DNA of 64,000 bases, taken from assembly GCA_027922465.2 (NCBI GenBank), contig BQMF02000235.1, positions 248,001-312,000 of the forward strand, in the 5' to 3' direction. The DNA is from Turritopsis dohrnii. Lineage: Eukaryota; Cnidaria; Hydrozoa; Anthoathecata; Oceaniidae. Below the pieces are notes generated by a model, which saw only the letters and a list, made by a program, of their open reading frames with translations, did not search any database and was not told where the DNA came from. Positions 1 to 12,500 of the stretch are shown one piece after another; within the stretch, counting starts at the first letter, position 1, and each line of letters begins with the position of its first letter. The translations under genes and the position numbers were made by a program.

Positions 1-109
1 AACATACGAGAAACGGGTGAGCAACTTCTTGTGAAGAATTTTTTATTTTATTTCTTTATAATCAGTATCTTTAGTATTTACAAGTTTATTAAATTATTCT
101 TGAATACAG

Positions 110-3100
110 CTAAAGTACCGTGGCTTCAATACAACAAGTGCAAGGAATGCCACCGCAGTGACATGATCAAACGCTATTCTGAGGAAACATGTGTGGTAAT
201 TACATTGAAAGGTTCAACGCAAAGTTTCTCTCTTTTATTATATTTGTATATACATAATGTTTTTTTGATATTTTTGAAGAAATTTTTAATCAAACCTTAC
301 CAAATATGGTTCCTCACTAGCTCGTGATGTTCATGCTGTTCATAATTTATAGGTCGCTATGATTTGTATAAATACGAAATTTATTGCAAGCACTGTCAGA
401 CCATTTATGACCCTTTCAATCTGGAATGTGTGCTGAAATCAGGGTATTGGCCTGGAAGTCCTGTTTCAATACATTGTTTAATACAAGAAGAGGTTTTTAT
501 GACATGGGATGCATTCAGAAAAAGAATGCCTGGTAGCTCTGCAAATGGTTTTCTAATAGCTCTTTTTGACATCGGTTCTGAACAAAAAAGGGTATATGTA
601 ATTGCTATTTAAATTATTAAAAAATGAGATTATTGAAAAAAAACTTTTACTGAACCATCAGTTCTTTTGTTGTTTTTTTGTCTGTTAGGATGGTAAAATC
701 AATCCAAACAATTTTTCTGCTGCATTCAAAGAGTGGAATTTTTACCGCTTTGAAAAGGATACACTTCAGGAAAAGAATTGGCTAGAATGTCCTTCTTGTG
801 AAGTTAAGCAGCATAGTGCACATGTGGATGGAAATTGCAAATTGTATCGTTACCGCTCTTCAGGAAAGTAAGTTGAGAAGTTTTGTTTAAGAGATATATC
901 ATCATCATGTATTGACCTTGCACTATTTTGTAACCTGTTATATATTTGCTTTTTTAGAGGCCAGAGGCTATCATATTATGGAAACTACTTTTTCTTTGAA
1001 AATAAAGCTGTAGACGAATATTTAAAGAAGTTGAATGGTACTGTTGGGTATAAATTGAAAAATGCAGTAAGTGATCAAGTGCTCACTTTTGCAGAACATA
1101 ATATGTTTGTCAGTTCGGATTAAATTAAAATTGTCTCTACAATAGAATCATGTTAATTATTATATTAATCTCATCATAATTTTAGGTTGAAGTTGACAAC
1201 CGGTGCGGTGGTATTTGGACTGCTGCGAGAAATGTCAAACAAAAAACTCATTCTCTGGATGAAACTGGCAATGATTTGACATCCTGCAGGCATTATATAG
1301 GCCAGAAAGCATTAAATATGTTTCAGGGTGAATTGTTTGGCTACCCTCTGTACTTAATGAAAGAGTTCATGCTAAGCAGAAATGTGTCATATTGTTTTGC
1401 TGATGTGATGTGTAAGCTATGGAAATTTGTGAAAGACCACGATTCAAATGTTTATACATCTATTAAGCCAGCCTTATCAGTTATGCATGCGAAGGGACAC
1501 TCATTTGATTGTCAGGTGCGCAATTCTGAACTTGGAGATTAATACCTAAGTTTATTCAAAAAGATGTTATACTGGTTAAAGTCATTCAAGAATTGCATTT
1601 GCAAGACATTGTTTTAATGTTCGTTTCGCACATCTTCAGTAACTTGAGACAGAGTTTGACAAATATACTAGAATTAGAATAGGATGTTACTTCTTTTCAT
1701 TATCTGTTGGCTAGCATCTACTGTATCAAATGTGTTAAAAATGAAAATGAATCTTTAGGTTCTGTGGAGTGGTGAGTGGACCAAAGGTACTGGTAAATCT
1801 ACTGGTGAAGAAACCGAACAAGTATTCAGTTTTTTATCCCGTTGTGCCAATACGACAAAATCAAGAACACCAGAAAGTATGCATTTCGTTTTTAGCTATA
1901 AAGTACATGTGTTTTTGCAATAATATCTAATAAAAAATAGCAATATTTTACTATAGACCGTGAAGAAACCATTACTGAAATGATGCTTAGTTGGAATAAA
2001 CGAAAGATTTCCTTCCATGCAAATGAATTGTTACGTAGATATAAAAAGGTTAGTAGAACTTTACTTCAATAGGTACTTCACAGATTACCTTGTGTTATCA
2101 CCATTTTATATTTCCTAAAACATCTTATATCCATTACATAATTTCTTAACAATAGACACAATCTCAGCTAGTTAAAGCCAGAACTACTGTGCAATCTGTA
2201 AAGCAAAAAACTGGTCTACACGATTTTGAGCGAATCGTTGAACATTGGATCAAAGACATTAAGTTATCGGCTTCAGGTATGTAGTTGTTTCTAATTGCAA
2301 GGACAAAAAGGTCTCTTATCGTATCGTGATAAAAATCTATTCAAGATGTTTGAATTACTTTTGAAGAGATTAGTTTTTGAGTAAACGAAAGTTTGAACGG
2401 ACACATTTTCTTACATTCTTGTTAGGTTTAATATTCTTTTGGGTGTTTTCTTTTATTGTGGCTGATAATACTATTTAAATGGAATTTTTTATGTTTAACA
2501 GCTTTTGTATAATATCATTCAGGCGTTGTTAGTCATAAAACTAAAACTCAGCTGTCGGCGAGTCAAAAGATTCTATTACTCAAGAAGGACTTGAGAGAAA
2601 ATGAAGTGCCATTGGATTTGCACTTTCCTTAAACGATTAAAAAAAATCATACTGGACGTTTTTGCAATTTGATCAAAAAGATAAAGAACTGGAACTTCAG
2701 AGACTGTTAGCTATGGAGCAACCAACTCCGGCGGAGAGTGTATATGAAAGCATCAAGGAGCAAATATGGAAGCCTCTCTTTCATCGAGACATCGAGAAAC
2801 TAGTTTTGGAAAAGACTGTCTGGGTTGCCAACATAAAAAAATAGCAGGTTTGTATTCCTTATCACATTACATTGGAAAAGTGAATAAGTTCAGACTTTCT
2901 CAAATCTAAAATTTTGCTTCTTGGCGTGAAAAAACAACAGAGAACATCGCAGAAATAACTTACTTACCTGTACTGCTTGCAACGACTTATCAAAAGTTTT
3001 CCTCTATCTCGTTACTAGACACCAGTAAAAGACGGCATGTTCTGCGTGCTAAATTAGCATCGCATACGAAATTATTTAAGGAGAAAGTGAAAGAATACTG

Positions 3101-4756
3101 CGCCTTATTTGCAATTATCGATGTAGCCGCTTTTTTATTACAATGTGAAAACGGAGTATTTCCTTGGTTGTTGAACAGGGATGATCAACTTCTGGTTGGA
3201 TCAGGTATGAAAATCTTTCTCTCTAGTACAATGTCAAAGATGTAAGGTTGTGCTGTTTGTAATTCCATAGATTTGTATGAAACGAAAATTAACCTTGTTT
3301 TGTCGATGCTTCCTTTAGCGGCAGACAGAAGGTTATGCGTAGAAGCCCATATTGCGAAGGTTCGGCTTGAAGAAGAGTTGGAACTGTTATTAACAGACAT
3401 GAGGAGCTGTTTGTCATTTTATTGTGCAAAAATCAAAGCATTAAAAGAAATAAGAAAAGAACTAGGTAACAATATCGTAAAAACGCTATTGACATTACTA
3501 ATTTCTAACTGCAGTGCAAGGAAAATAATTGCATTCTACATCTCATGCAAACAATTATGTAACCATTCCATTGATTTTAGATTTGTGTTTTAACAGTGGT
3601 GAAGAGGTTAGAGAAGTTGCAGCTAGTCAACAACCGCCCGATAGTTGTGTGAGTCTTTTTAATTCTGTTATTAAAACATTCTTTTAAAAACAAGAACAAA
3701 CTTTTCCTTAAAAATTCTGATATGATATAAATGATATAAGGATATTAATTAGTCTTTGGTAAACTCATTCGCAAGTACGTTTATTTGTCTTCAGGTTGGA
3801 GTGACTGAAGAAAAGCTGGCTCTTATCTCAAAGGGGTTGTCATATTACCACGATTGTGTTAATAAAGCCATACAAGCTTTCGGTTATTTGTTGGGTTCGC
3901 GACTAACAGTTGATCTGATGGACACAACAGAAGCTGACGAGAGTGAGTTGGAAGAACAATGTGGTGATTATAGAAACATGGATGGGTCAGAAGTAGAGGA
4001 AGATTCTTTGTCGGATGGGAACGAAAATGCCGTTGTATTGGATGGAAAACTCATATCAGAGTTAGGCTTGGACAGTGCTGAACGTTTTTTGTTGGAGAAT
4101 TTCAAGGTGGTCGATGATCAGTGTGGCATTACCACCGTTCTCATGCCAGCACTATGTTGTCAAAGTAGGCTTGCTGGAGCTAATGGTAGCAATGCATGTG
4201 TGCTAATATCTTTGTTGGTTGGGTGTTGGGTCACCGAAGATATCCTGAAAGATTTTCCGACTAAACATTTCTGGTCAAGGTTTCTTCCTCTGTTTTGTGG
4301 GTCGATAGAGTTTGCTAACATGACTTAGGAATTCCATAACCTTGATGGAAATATTGACATCGGAAAGGCCTTCAATTTGCTACCTTTAAAGTTGAAGATC
4401 TTGCATGAGGACAATTATTTTGTAGTTGGAAACGGTGGCAGTTGTTTGGCGAACTTTTTTGCAACTGCTGCCACTGATGTAAACTCGTTTTACATTATCA
4501 TTATCGACGAAAGAGCGTTTTGTTGCAAGCGGGCAAACAAAATTGGTTTTGCGTAGACAGTCACGAACATGCTGCTCATGGTGGAAAGATTGTTATGACT
4601 GACTCCCATTTGGAAGATATGTTGTTAGAAATAACATCTGAACAAACTTCAAACTTTGCATATCTCGCAAACAAACGTTCAAGACCTTTTACCCAGGAAA
4701 TCTCACAATTCCAGGAAAAAATAATTCGGAACCGATTTTCGTCAAAAATGAGGTGA
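110..4756 (+). CDS. HMGXB3-like KDZ-family transposase gene, 5' part outside window
   Basis: Multi-exon gene read from splice sites; approximate exons 110-190, 353-591, 689-867, 958-1066, 1186-1515, 1759-1876, 1957-2048, 2156-2276, 2523-2631, 2650-2840, 2930-3206, 3271-3465, 3756-4327 and 4328-4756. Cys motifs CKECH, CKHC and CPSC come first. The KDZ-type core follows: HVDGNC (first Asp, about 827), SCRH, CFADVMCKLW (second Asp), HAKGHSFDCQ and GEETEQVFSFLS (Glu). KDZ proteins are RNase-H-fold DNA transposases, and HMGXB3 is a vertebrate relative. The tail is acidic, then carries GSNACVLISLL and VDSHEHAAHGG, which look like the Cys and His motifs of a papain-like domain. Stops near 2632 and 2844 and a frame change near 4520 suggest decay, or exon limits I misjudge. 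Family call fairly sure; coding status not. Confidence 0.66.
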
Positions 4757-4912
4757 TGGGGTCGACGGACAAACGTTCACGACCTTTTACCCAGGAAATC
4801 TCACAATTCCAGGAAATAATAATTCGGAACTGATTTTCGTCAAAAATGAGGTGATCGGGTCGACAGACAAACCTTGAGGAACCTTTACCCATGAAATCTC
4901 GCAATTCCAGGG
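4671..4912. repeat. 97-98-bp tandem repeat, about 2.5 copies
   Basis: A unit starting ACAAACGTTC recurs at about 4671, 4769 and 4866 (third copy diverged). Each unit includes CAATTCCAGG and a GGGTCGACGG-like end. It overlaps the last coding bases of the KDZ-like gene and probably disrupts its 3' end. Confidence 0.85.
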
Positions 4913-4919
4913 GGGAAAA

Positions 4920-5922
4920 TGAGTCATTTCGAAAAGACGTTTTCGTTGCGATATAAATAATTTATTCCTTTTTAATCAGATACCGTTACCGTGAACTTTG
5001 AAATTATATCTGCGAAGTGTATGGTTATCTCTGACGTTTTTAAATATCTGGAAAACAAACTGGAATGACGAACGTGCATTCAGATGATGGTGATCTGAAT
5101 CCAGAGGTTTGGATACGAAAAGACAACACATTTTGATGCTTTTAACGTCCAGCAAGCTTTAAATCAACCCAGCCCGATATCAAACACTATCTTCTTAAAA
5201 GCATAACAGCCAAGCAAGCTATCCAAGTTCCTTCTATCTCATAAAGTATTAAGCATGAAAAATGAGACAATGCATATTAAATCTTTAGTTAGGCTAACTA
5301 AATTTATCTCGTTTTCCAATTAAATACTTGTGAAAAAGCTCTCATTTCACTTAACGTACAGAAAAACTGGTGTTCGAGAGGCTACGACACATATCACATG
5401 ATCTTAAGATTTACGGTGAAAAAAGAAATTGATTTGAGACAAGAGATGCGATAATAACTACGGCTGACGACAGAGAAAGTAAACAAACACAACAGTCACA
5501 CGATTCATGCAGATGCTTCTTTAATGGAATGAATTACGCAAGGAACTTATTAGGAAATTATTATCTTTGAATCTTGCAGATAGTAATCACAAATATACAC
5601 AAAACCCATGCTCAATAATTTTCGGACAAGAGTTTCAATAGGATAGGGAGTTCGCGACTTGCGGAAGGAACAGTTCATGCACAACACAACGAAGCAAAGA
5701 AGCACAACAGTTTACAGGGCTTTTCGTTAGTATAAAGAATTCTGATCGATTATCATTGTAAGGAAATTCACGTCTGGCTATGTACATCTTAAAGTTGTGG
5801 AACTTTAAGATGGTACGATCACGTTGAAGGAAAGGTTATGGTTGGCTACGAACATAAACTATTTAAAAAAGAAGTAGCCTCTTCGTCAAGGTAATGCAGA
5901 GAGAGAGCTTTCTTCGGTCGAA
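4920..5922. other. Intergenic spacer between two convergent genes
   Basis: AT-rich sequence between the end of the plus-strand KDZ-like gene and the stop codon of the minus-strand gene. I see no convincing exon, RNA gene or terminal repeat in it. Confidence 0.5.
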
Positions 5923-6113
5923 CTATGTTTCCCAACAAATCTTGCAACGCTCGTCTGACTTATATTCATTAGGGTAGACTTGGTTAAACCATACACCATC
6001 CAGTTTGTTGCGTCCCAAAGCAGTCAACCGAACTAACCAAAAGGATTCGTGTGCTTCTGGTTGTGCGTAAACGGCCACAATATTACCAGGCACCAGGTTT
6101 TTCTTTGATAATG
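5923..6113 (-). CDS. Last exon of a minus-strand gene: small beta-barrel-like domain
   Basis: Read in reverse, an acceptor (CATTATAG) precedes two bases completing a split codon, then 62 codons and TAG at 5923-5925. The peptide includes NLVPGNIVAVYAQ, ESFWLVRLTALG, LDGVWFNQ and PNEYKSDE. The W/Y spacing resembles small SH3-like or Tudor-like barrel domains common in invertebrate repeat-associated proteins; no exact family is assigned. The phase matches the donor of the exon at 7783-7971, so I place both in one gene. It is tail to tail with the KDZ-like gene on the left. Confidence 0.6.
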
Positions 6114-6199
6114 CTATAATGAACAGGGTTAAGTTTCAGAGTTTTTTTAGGAATAAGAAGGTTTGCGGAAATACACTATTTCCCTTTGGTTTTTCTCGC

Positions 6200-7660
6200 A
6201 GGATTGCCAGTAGAAATTCAATTACTATTTCAAGGTCATTGAAGGTCTTTCAAGGCCTTTTTTAGTAATTTTCAAGGTCATTTCCGGGAAAAAATCGAAT
6301 GATTCAAACAATTTCACTGAAAAAAGTAATAAGCAAGTTCAATAATTAAGGGGGTGTTCAAATGGAGAAAGATTAGCCTGGCAAAGCGAGCTGGCTGATT
6401 TTGTCTTGGGTTCACATGAGAAAAAACATTAAACTATATAAACTGTAAAGTACATATACATTTGCAATATCAAGTGGTGACCATATAGTTTATGCAAAAC
6501 TTTATAAAAAAACAGAAGTACTTTTCACATAAACGATGCAGTAGATATTAATACATATTGAACATCTTTTTTCAATCTCTATGAACCCTATATTTAAAAG
6601 GATATCTAAAGAGTGATGCTGTCAAAATTGTTTCCCTGTGTCTGCGGAAAAACAAAAAATGCAATTACAGCTTCCCATTAACATGAAACTTGAGGTAGCA
6701 AACTGTTAAACTTTGAATCTAAAATCTTGCTAGGACATCCAGTTTACATTGCCTTATTTTCTAGATTCAAAATTATCTCATCAAAGTTTTTCGAAATTTC
6801 TGCTTATCTTTCAGTGATCAACAGAAGAATGCATATCTTTAGCAATCAGTCTAAAGTGTTGGGTTTCATTAGCAGCAAGGGTCTCACTTAAAAGTATACT
6901 CTTTTGCTAATTTTATTTTTATTCAAGCTATATGATAAAAAGATGCTTATATTACAATCATTATCAAAGCAACACTGAAACAGAATACCCACACTACTGA
7001 AAAAAGTAGGTACCACCAGAATTCTTGAAAATTGTTTAACTTATTAGGATTATTTTGTTCTTCACTTTAAGTTTCACAGTTTCAAATTTCAGCCTCTTTT
7101 TGTTCTTATTTATGGAACTTTCAGTAAAATAGAAATCAATCTGTTTAAAAACAACTGGTATAAAGCATGGTTGCTGTTCCGCAATGAACCATTCGCACAT
7201 TTATTGAAGGTGAAAAAAAACAACCAATAAACTTCTAAACCATTACCAGCGAGAGAATTCAGATCATGATTTTATTATTTTATCTTATTTTACAAGAACA
7301 TTCATTAATTTTGAACGCTCTCAATTTTTGGAACAATGATTTGAGCCTCAGACTGTATTTTTAGCCAAACCTGAGGCTTGTGTTAATTGTAACATTTTGA
7401 TTGTGAGTTTATCCAAGTATAAATTATTAGATGGTTAAAATGACAATTCTTACTGTAGCTGAAGGAGTATAACTGAAAACAATTAACAGAAAAAAAATCT
7501 GTGAAAGAAAAACTTCCAAAATTTCAAGGTCATTAACAATGACTTTCCAAGGTTATTCAAAGTCTTCAAGGTCACTTTCTTAAATTCAAAGCTTTTCAAG
7601 GTTTTCAAGGTCCCCTGGCGACTCTGTTTGCTTGTGAAATTACCAAACCTATTACATTCA
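6200..7660. other. Intron/intergenic stretch with degenerate CAAGGTC repeats
   Basis: Two patches (about 6225-6290 and 7520-7620) consist of imperfect repeats of TTCAAGGTCATT-like units. The rest is AT-rich and I see no coding signal. If the minus-strand gene model is right, most of this is its last intron (6114-7782). Confidence 0.45.
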
Positions 7661-7782
7661 CATTCAAAAGAGAAATAATTCAGTTAACAATAGAATAATA
7701 GTATTGCATATCAAAATTAGGTTGGTTTTGCTGGAATTAACATTAGTTAGTACGGAAATTTGATGATAAATAAAATTCTTAC

Positions 7783-7971
7783 CAATGAGGCTAGAAACAA
7801 TTTTGAGTCCTTCCTCGCGTGATTCATCGGAAGCAGGAGCATATATAGTAGATGAACGCATATATAAATGACATATACCCTCAGTGAAAGTTTTTTTTAA
7901 AAGATTTGTGGTGTATGCCACTTTTTGCAGTGAATAATAGATATGGTTATGGTTCAAAAATAGTGGGATTA
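7783..7971 (-). CDS. Internal exon of the minus-strand gene, left side of the 20-kb insertion
   Basis: Reverse-strand exon between acceptor TGTGGACAG and donor GTAAGAATT, 189 nt (2 + 62 codons + 1). It encodes a peptide with YSLQKVAYTTNLLKKTF, GICHLYMRSSTIYAP and SDESREEGLKIVSSLI. The upstream phase-1 carry matches the donor at 27958-28020. The downstream carry matches the acceptor at 6113. The family is not recognised. The element at 7998-27914 starts 26 bp beyond the acceptor, inside the intron. Confidence 0.6.
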
Positions 7972-7990
7972 CTGTCCACAAACTCCTAGT

Positions 7991-7997
7991 CCCATGG
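7991..7997. repeat. Target site duplication CCCATGG, left copy
   Basis: CCCATGG directly abuts the outer end of the left terminal inverted repeat. The same seven bases, in the same orientation, follow the right one at 27915-27921. CCATGG is palindromic, which slightly weakens the inference. Confidence 0.65.
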
Positions 7998-8111
7998 CAC
8001 CCTATTCGGTAAACTGTAAACGATATCTATCGGAATACGCTGACCAACGGAGATCGGTACTTATCAGTTTACGCTAACGCACTGTAGCTCTGGAGATAGC
8101 GGAATACGATA
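7998..8111 (+). repeat. Left terminal inverted repeat of the KDZ element
   Basis: 114 bp beginning CACCCTATTCGGTAAAC and ending GGAATACGATA. It pairs with 27801-27914 in inverted orientation with about three substitutions. Confidence 0.85.
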
Positions 8112-9569
8112 ATAGTTGGAAGCAGTTGAACCCCCGCGTATTAAACCTGCAGGAACGGGGAATAAAGACGGGAACGATTTCAATCTTCCACCATTATTGT
8201 AGACCATGTGGGATTTAAAACTAGCATATTTCTGTTGAATTTTCTGTTTTATGTGAATTTCCATTCGTGGTTACACAAAATTTGTTTGGTAGCTGGGATT
8301 ATGACTGTTGTCAGGTTTTATCCATATAATTGATGCATTGATTGGTTATGTTTTTTCAATAAAGCTTTTATAATAAGTAACAAATTTTTGACGAGCAACA
8401 ACTGTATGGAGACTGTTTTTGAATCCTTTTGTTCTCTCCATGTACTTACACATTATATTACTTATGTAAAAACACTCTTCACAATATCCTGAGAAACTAG
8501 TCTAACTGGTCTAATATATTGGTAAGCTAATCTTTTGAGACATATTCAAACATTGAATCACAACAGAATCGTCTATAGTGTTGAAGACATTGCAGTGTCT
8601 ACAATGTTGACTATTTGAAAATATTGTTTAAGACATACACAAACATCACATTTAGGCAAAGATGGAGTGTTTTTTTTTCTTATTTTTTTGATATAGTATA
8701 GTGATAATCAACATCAAAACAAATAATGTACCTTTTAGAAATCTTCTATTGTTGATTTATATTATTCCAATCAGTATATATATAATTGTATCAAAAAATA
8801 AGAACAAAATTGGGTGGAAAAGTATGGGTTATGTTTATTTTGAACCATTCATGCAAAAGTTATATTTGGTAGCTTTCATAAGCAAAGAATCTGTTTTTGA
8901 AATAAAAAATGTTGTATTTAATACAATATATATTGTGTGCTGTGTGCTGTGATTTATCTTTTCATTTCAAAATTTAAAATTTTTAGTTGAAGTAGATTTA
9001 AAATATGGAACGAGAATAAACCATGAACAGATAGGAAATGTTGGAAGATAAGATTTCATATATTATATACCATAGATTCGCCTGGAGTTGCAAACTGTAC
9101 TTCGAGTTGAAACGAAAGTAAGCAAAAGATTTTCTGGTCTCCAATTTACATCTCCTAAACTACAGACTTGTACACCAAGTACTTTAAGTTTTTTACTGTT
9201 TTACACGTGATAAAATATTGAAATAATGATGATAATATTCTACAAATGTTCAATGTTTGCACTATGATCTTGGACTAACATTGTCAAGACATTGATAAAT
9301 ATGAAGCAATTCTTCTATAAAAAAACATTTTGCATATAACTATATTATATAGACCAAAAAGCCTTAAATCTGGCAGCTATTGTATTTGAAATGATGTGGT
9401 CTCAGTTATGTTTTGATTATGTTATGTTTTATTATGTTTACTAATCTTGAATCCTATCTTTAACCTTAGGATTTCATAAAAAAGTGGTTTTCCTACTTAT
9501 ATATCACTTATTTTGTCTTGTTGGATGTGCTATGTTTATTTTAGAAATTTTTTACTAGCATAATATCCA
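8112..9569. other. 5' region of the KDZ element
   Basis: AT-rich stretch between the left inverted repeat and the KDZ start codon. I see no convincing exon. It presumably holds the promoter and any untranslated exon of the transposase gene. Confidence 0.4.
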
Positions 9570-12500
9570 ATGCCATTTGGAAAGTCCAAAAAAGGTGCAA
9601 GAGTTGTACGTTCAACTCTTCGTCATGGTAAAACTAAAACTTTATATAAGTCTTTGAGTTACCCTCGTCCTGCTGTATCAAATACAGTAGCTTCTGTAAA
9701 TGCTTCCGATATTCCAAGCACATCAAATTCTACTGGTGCAATAGAATTTGATTGTGAAGAGCACAACATATTAGAATTTTTGGTAAATAGTGTGACAATA
9801 AAAAAACGTAGATATGAAATGATCAAAGAAAAGGAACTTGGTTCCTGGGAAGTTGAGCAAGAATCCATCTGTCAGAAGTACATGTCAAAATATGAAATGC
9901 TCATGAAATGCTGTTGCATAATTTGTGGTGATGGTTTCAAAGATTCCTGCATTTGCTGTTATGATTGTGGTCCATTATCTACTTACTGCTACAAATGCAT
10001 AGATCAAGCGCACACCAATTTTTCTTTTCACGAAGCCGTTCAACTTACAGTATGTATGGTTTATTTTCCTCAATAAAAGCATTGTTAGAATGATAATTTT
10101 ATTTTGACGTTTTGCCCTTTAATGACACCATGATTGAAAGCTTTTTGCTTTCCAAGTCACCAAAAATGTATTAGTTTTAATAAACAAATCTTTCCAATGT
10201 AAGTATAACCCAATTTTAATACTATAATTTGTGAAGTTAACATCTGTATACTGAAACTCAATAACCTAAAGATAATGTGAGTTTCGTATAAGACCTTTTT
10301 GAATTCACTTATTTAAACTTTTGTTTTCTTTAAATTCAATCTGTGTTGAATCTTCAGCCAACAATATTGCAATGCTCTTAAAAATCCTAAAAATTATATG
10401 TTGTGGAAATGGTTTGAGTGGCATGACCTATATAACCCTAAAAAAATCGATGTATACATGTATAATATTATAATTAACTTTCATAGATTAATTTCGAAAT
10501 TACACCATACAGCTTCCATAGCAGATTAATCAGTCCACATGTTGGAATTTGCAGCAAAGGTTACTGGCGTTCCATTACTACTGTTTCTGAAAGAGGTAAA
10601 TATCATCAATACAATTTGGAATATAACATAATACATCTGCATGTCACAAAATAAGTCATGCACACAGATAATTGTGAATGATTTTGTTGCAAAAGCTTTG
10701 CTTTTGAAGGAACCTTTCTCTAAACATAGTCATATTGTGGTTATTTTTCAGGTGTCATTACAGAGGTGGACGTTTGTCTCTGTGCATGTGAATCAGAAAT
10801 GGCCACTCTTATCAAATATGACTTGTGGCCATCAACTCCAACTAAACCATCTACTGCTGTCTCCATGAAACTCCTTGACATGCTCATGTCACTGCAGTTT
10901 GAAGGGAAAATCTCGTTTACATCATTTATTGATGGATTATCATGGAAAACTGGAGTGTATAACTCATCATTGGTATTTTGTGATTAATTTTTGCATGCTA
11001 TTTGCATGTATCTTTTTTTAAGATTGTGGGATGGTTTTCTGAATATCCACAAAACAGTGGATGTTCTTGTCATAGTTCATGTTGCAGTTGTGGTTTTATT
11101 TTAGCTAGTTCTTAATAACTATTTTTACTTACTTAGAAACGGGTGTTAACACGTTTCATGCAAACTGATTCACTTGATCAGTATCGACTATTTCAACGTC
11201 ACTTGAAAGAGATATGGGTCTCAAAAGCTACTGGAAATGATGACATTTGCCCTGCCTGTCCAAAGGTGTGTCTAGATATCTCTAAGTGTACCTTAAATTT
11301 CAGTTACATATTCTGCAAAAGTCATAAGAATGAGATATGTATCCTGAACTGCTATCTAAATTCAGGATAATGGAAAAGTATATTATTGCATGGATGCAAA
11401 CTTTGGACTTGTTTTGAAAAATGCAGCATCTAATTCAACTGTAGCAGCAACTGATGATCGAAAATTATTTATTCCTGATGAAGAAGTAACAGAGTTTATG
11501 GCTTCTTATGACGATAAACATTTAGACAAGGTGACACTTACAAGTACAAATGCACTGCCCACAGTAATGTGATGTAAAATTACTAGTTGTAAAAGTTGTT
11601 GTTATACTTGTTACTTGTAGGATTGTAACAACTTCCAGGCTGCCAATCACATCAGATCTAAAAGAAAAAGTTCAAAATTGAGTGTAACTGGTGTTTTTGG
11701 TCTATCTTGTCGGCATGAAATTCCAAAACTTTTTCTCAACATGCGAAATGGAGAAAGGTATCCTGGTTTGTTTTTTTACCAAGTTAATAAAGTTAGTTCA
11801 AAATATTCCTGTGTTGTTCAACTGATAATCATTTCCAAATTTATACTTCTGATTTCTTGAAGACTTGGGTATGCTGTAATGATGATGAATCAGCTTCAGA
11901 AAGAGCTTTCTGGAAAAAATATCAATGTCCATATAATCTATGATATTGCATGTGTCCTAAAAAGACATCTGGTGGTATAAAAATTATTAAGTTTATTTCT
12001 GTGGTCATGGGATTCTTTAACTGTTAATTTCTTTTGTAGTCGACAGTATTCCTTCTTTTTCACTGACTGAATGCAGTTGACATGAACTATGAACACGACT
12101 TATGACATAATGACACATTGACACAAAACTTTAGAAAAGTAAGTGTACCATCAAGATTTTCCCTGATGGTAAAATATGAAATTAAACATTCACATACTCT
12201 TTTTCATATTTATATCCCACATCAAAATATCAACTAGATACATTTTATTAAGGTCTGTTTTCTTTTCCCGATTTCAGAAAAAGGGTACCCTAGAGAAATA
12301 TTCGACTTTCACGTTTGGAATTCCAGTTTTTCATTCCTATGGCCACAAAGGTGATTGTCAGGTGAGTATCGTAGTTTACTATATTTGTAACGTGTTTTTA
12401 TTCTATGATTCATTAGTACTGCAATGACAAAATGAAACCGTTTTGACACCAGGTAGAGAACTCCATCCGCCTATTGGATGGGTTTGGGCTGATGGATGGT

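Noticed and set aside
8701..8952. Small membrane protein in the KDZ 5' region
   Set aside because: Its hydrophobicity follows simply from AT-rich composition and there is no supporting gene structure.
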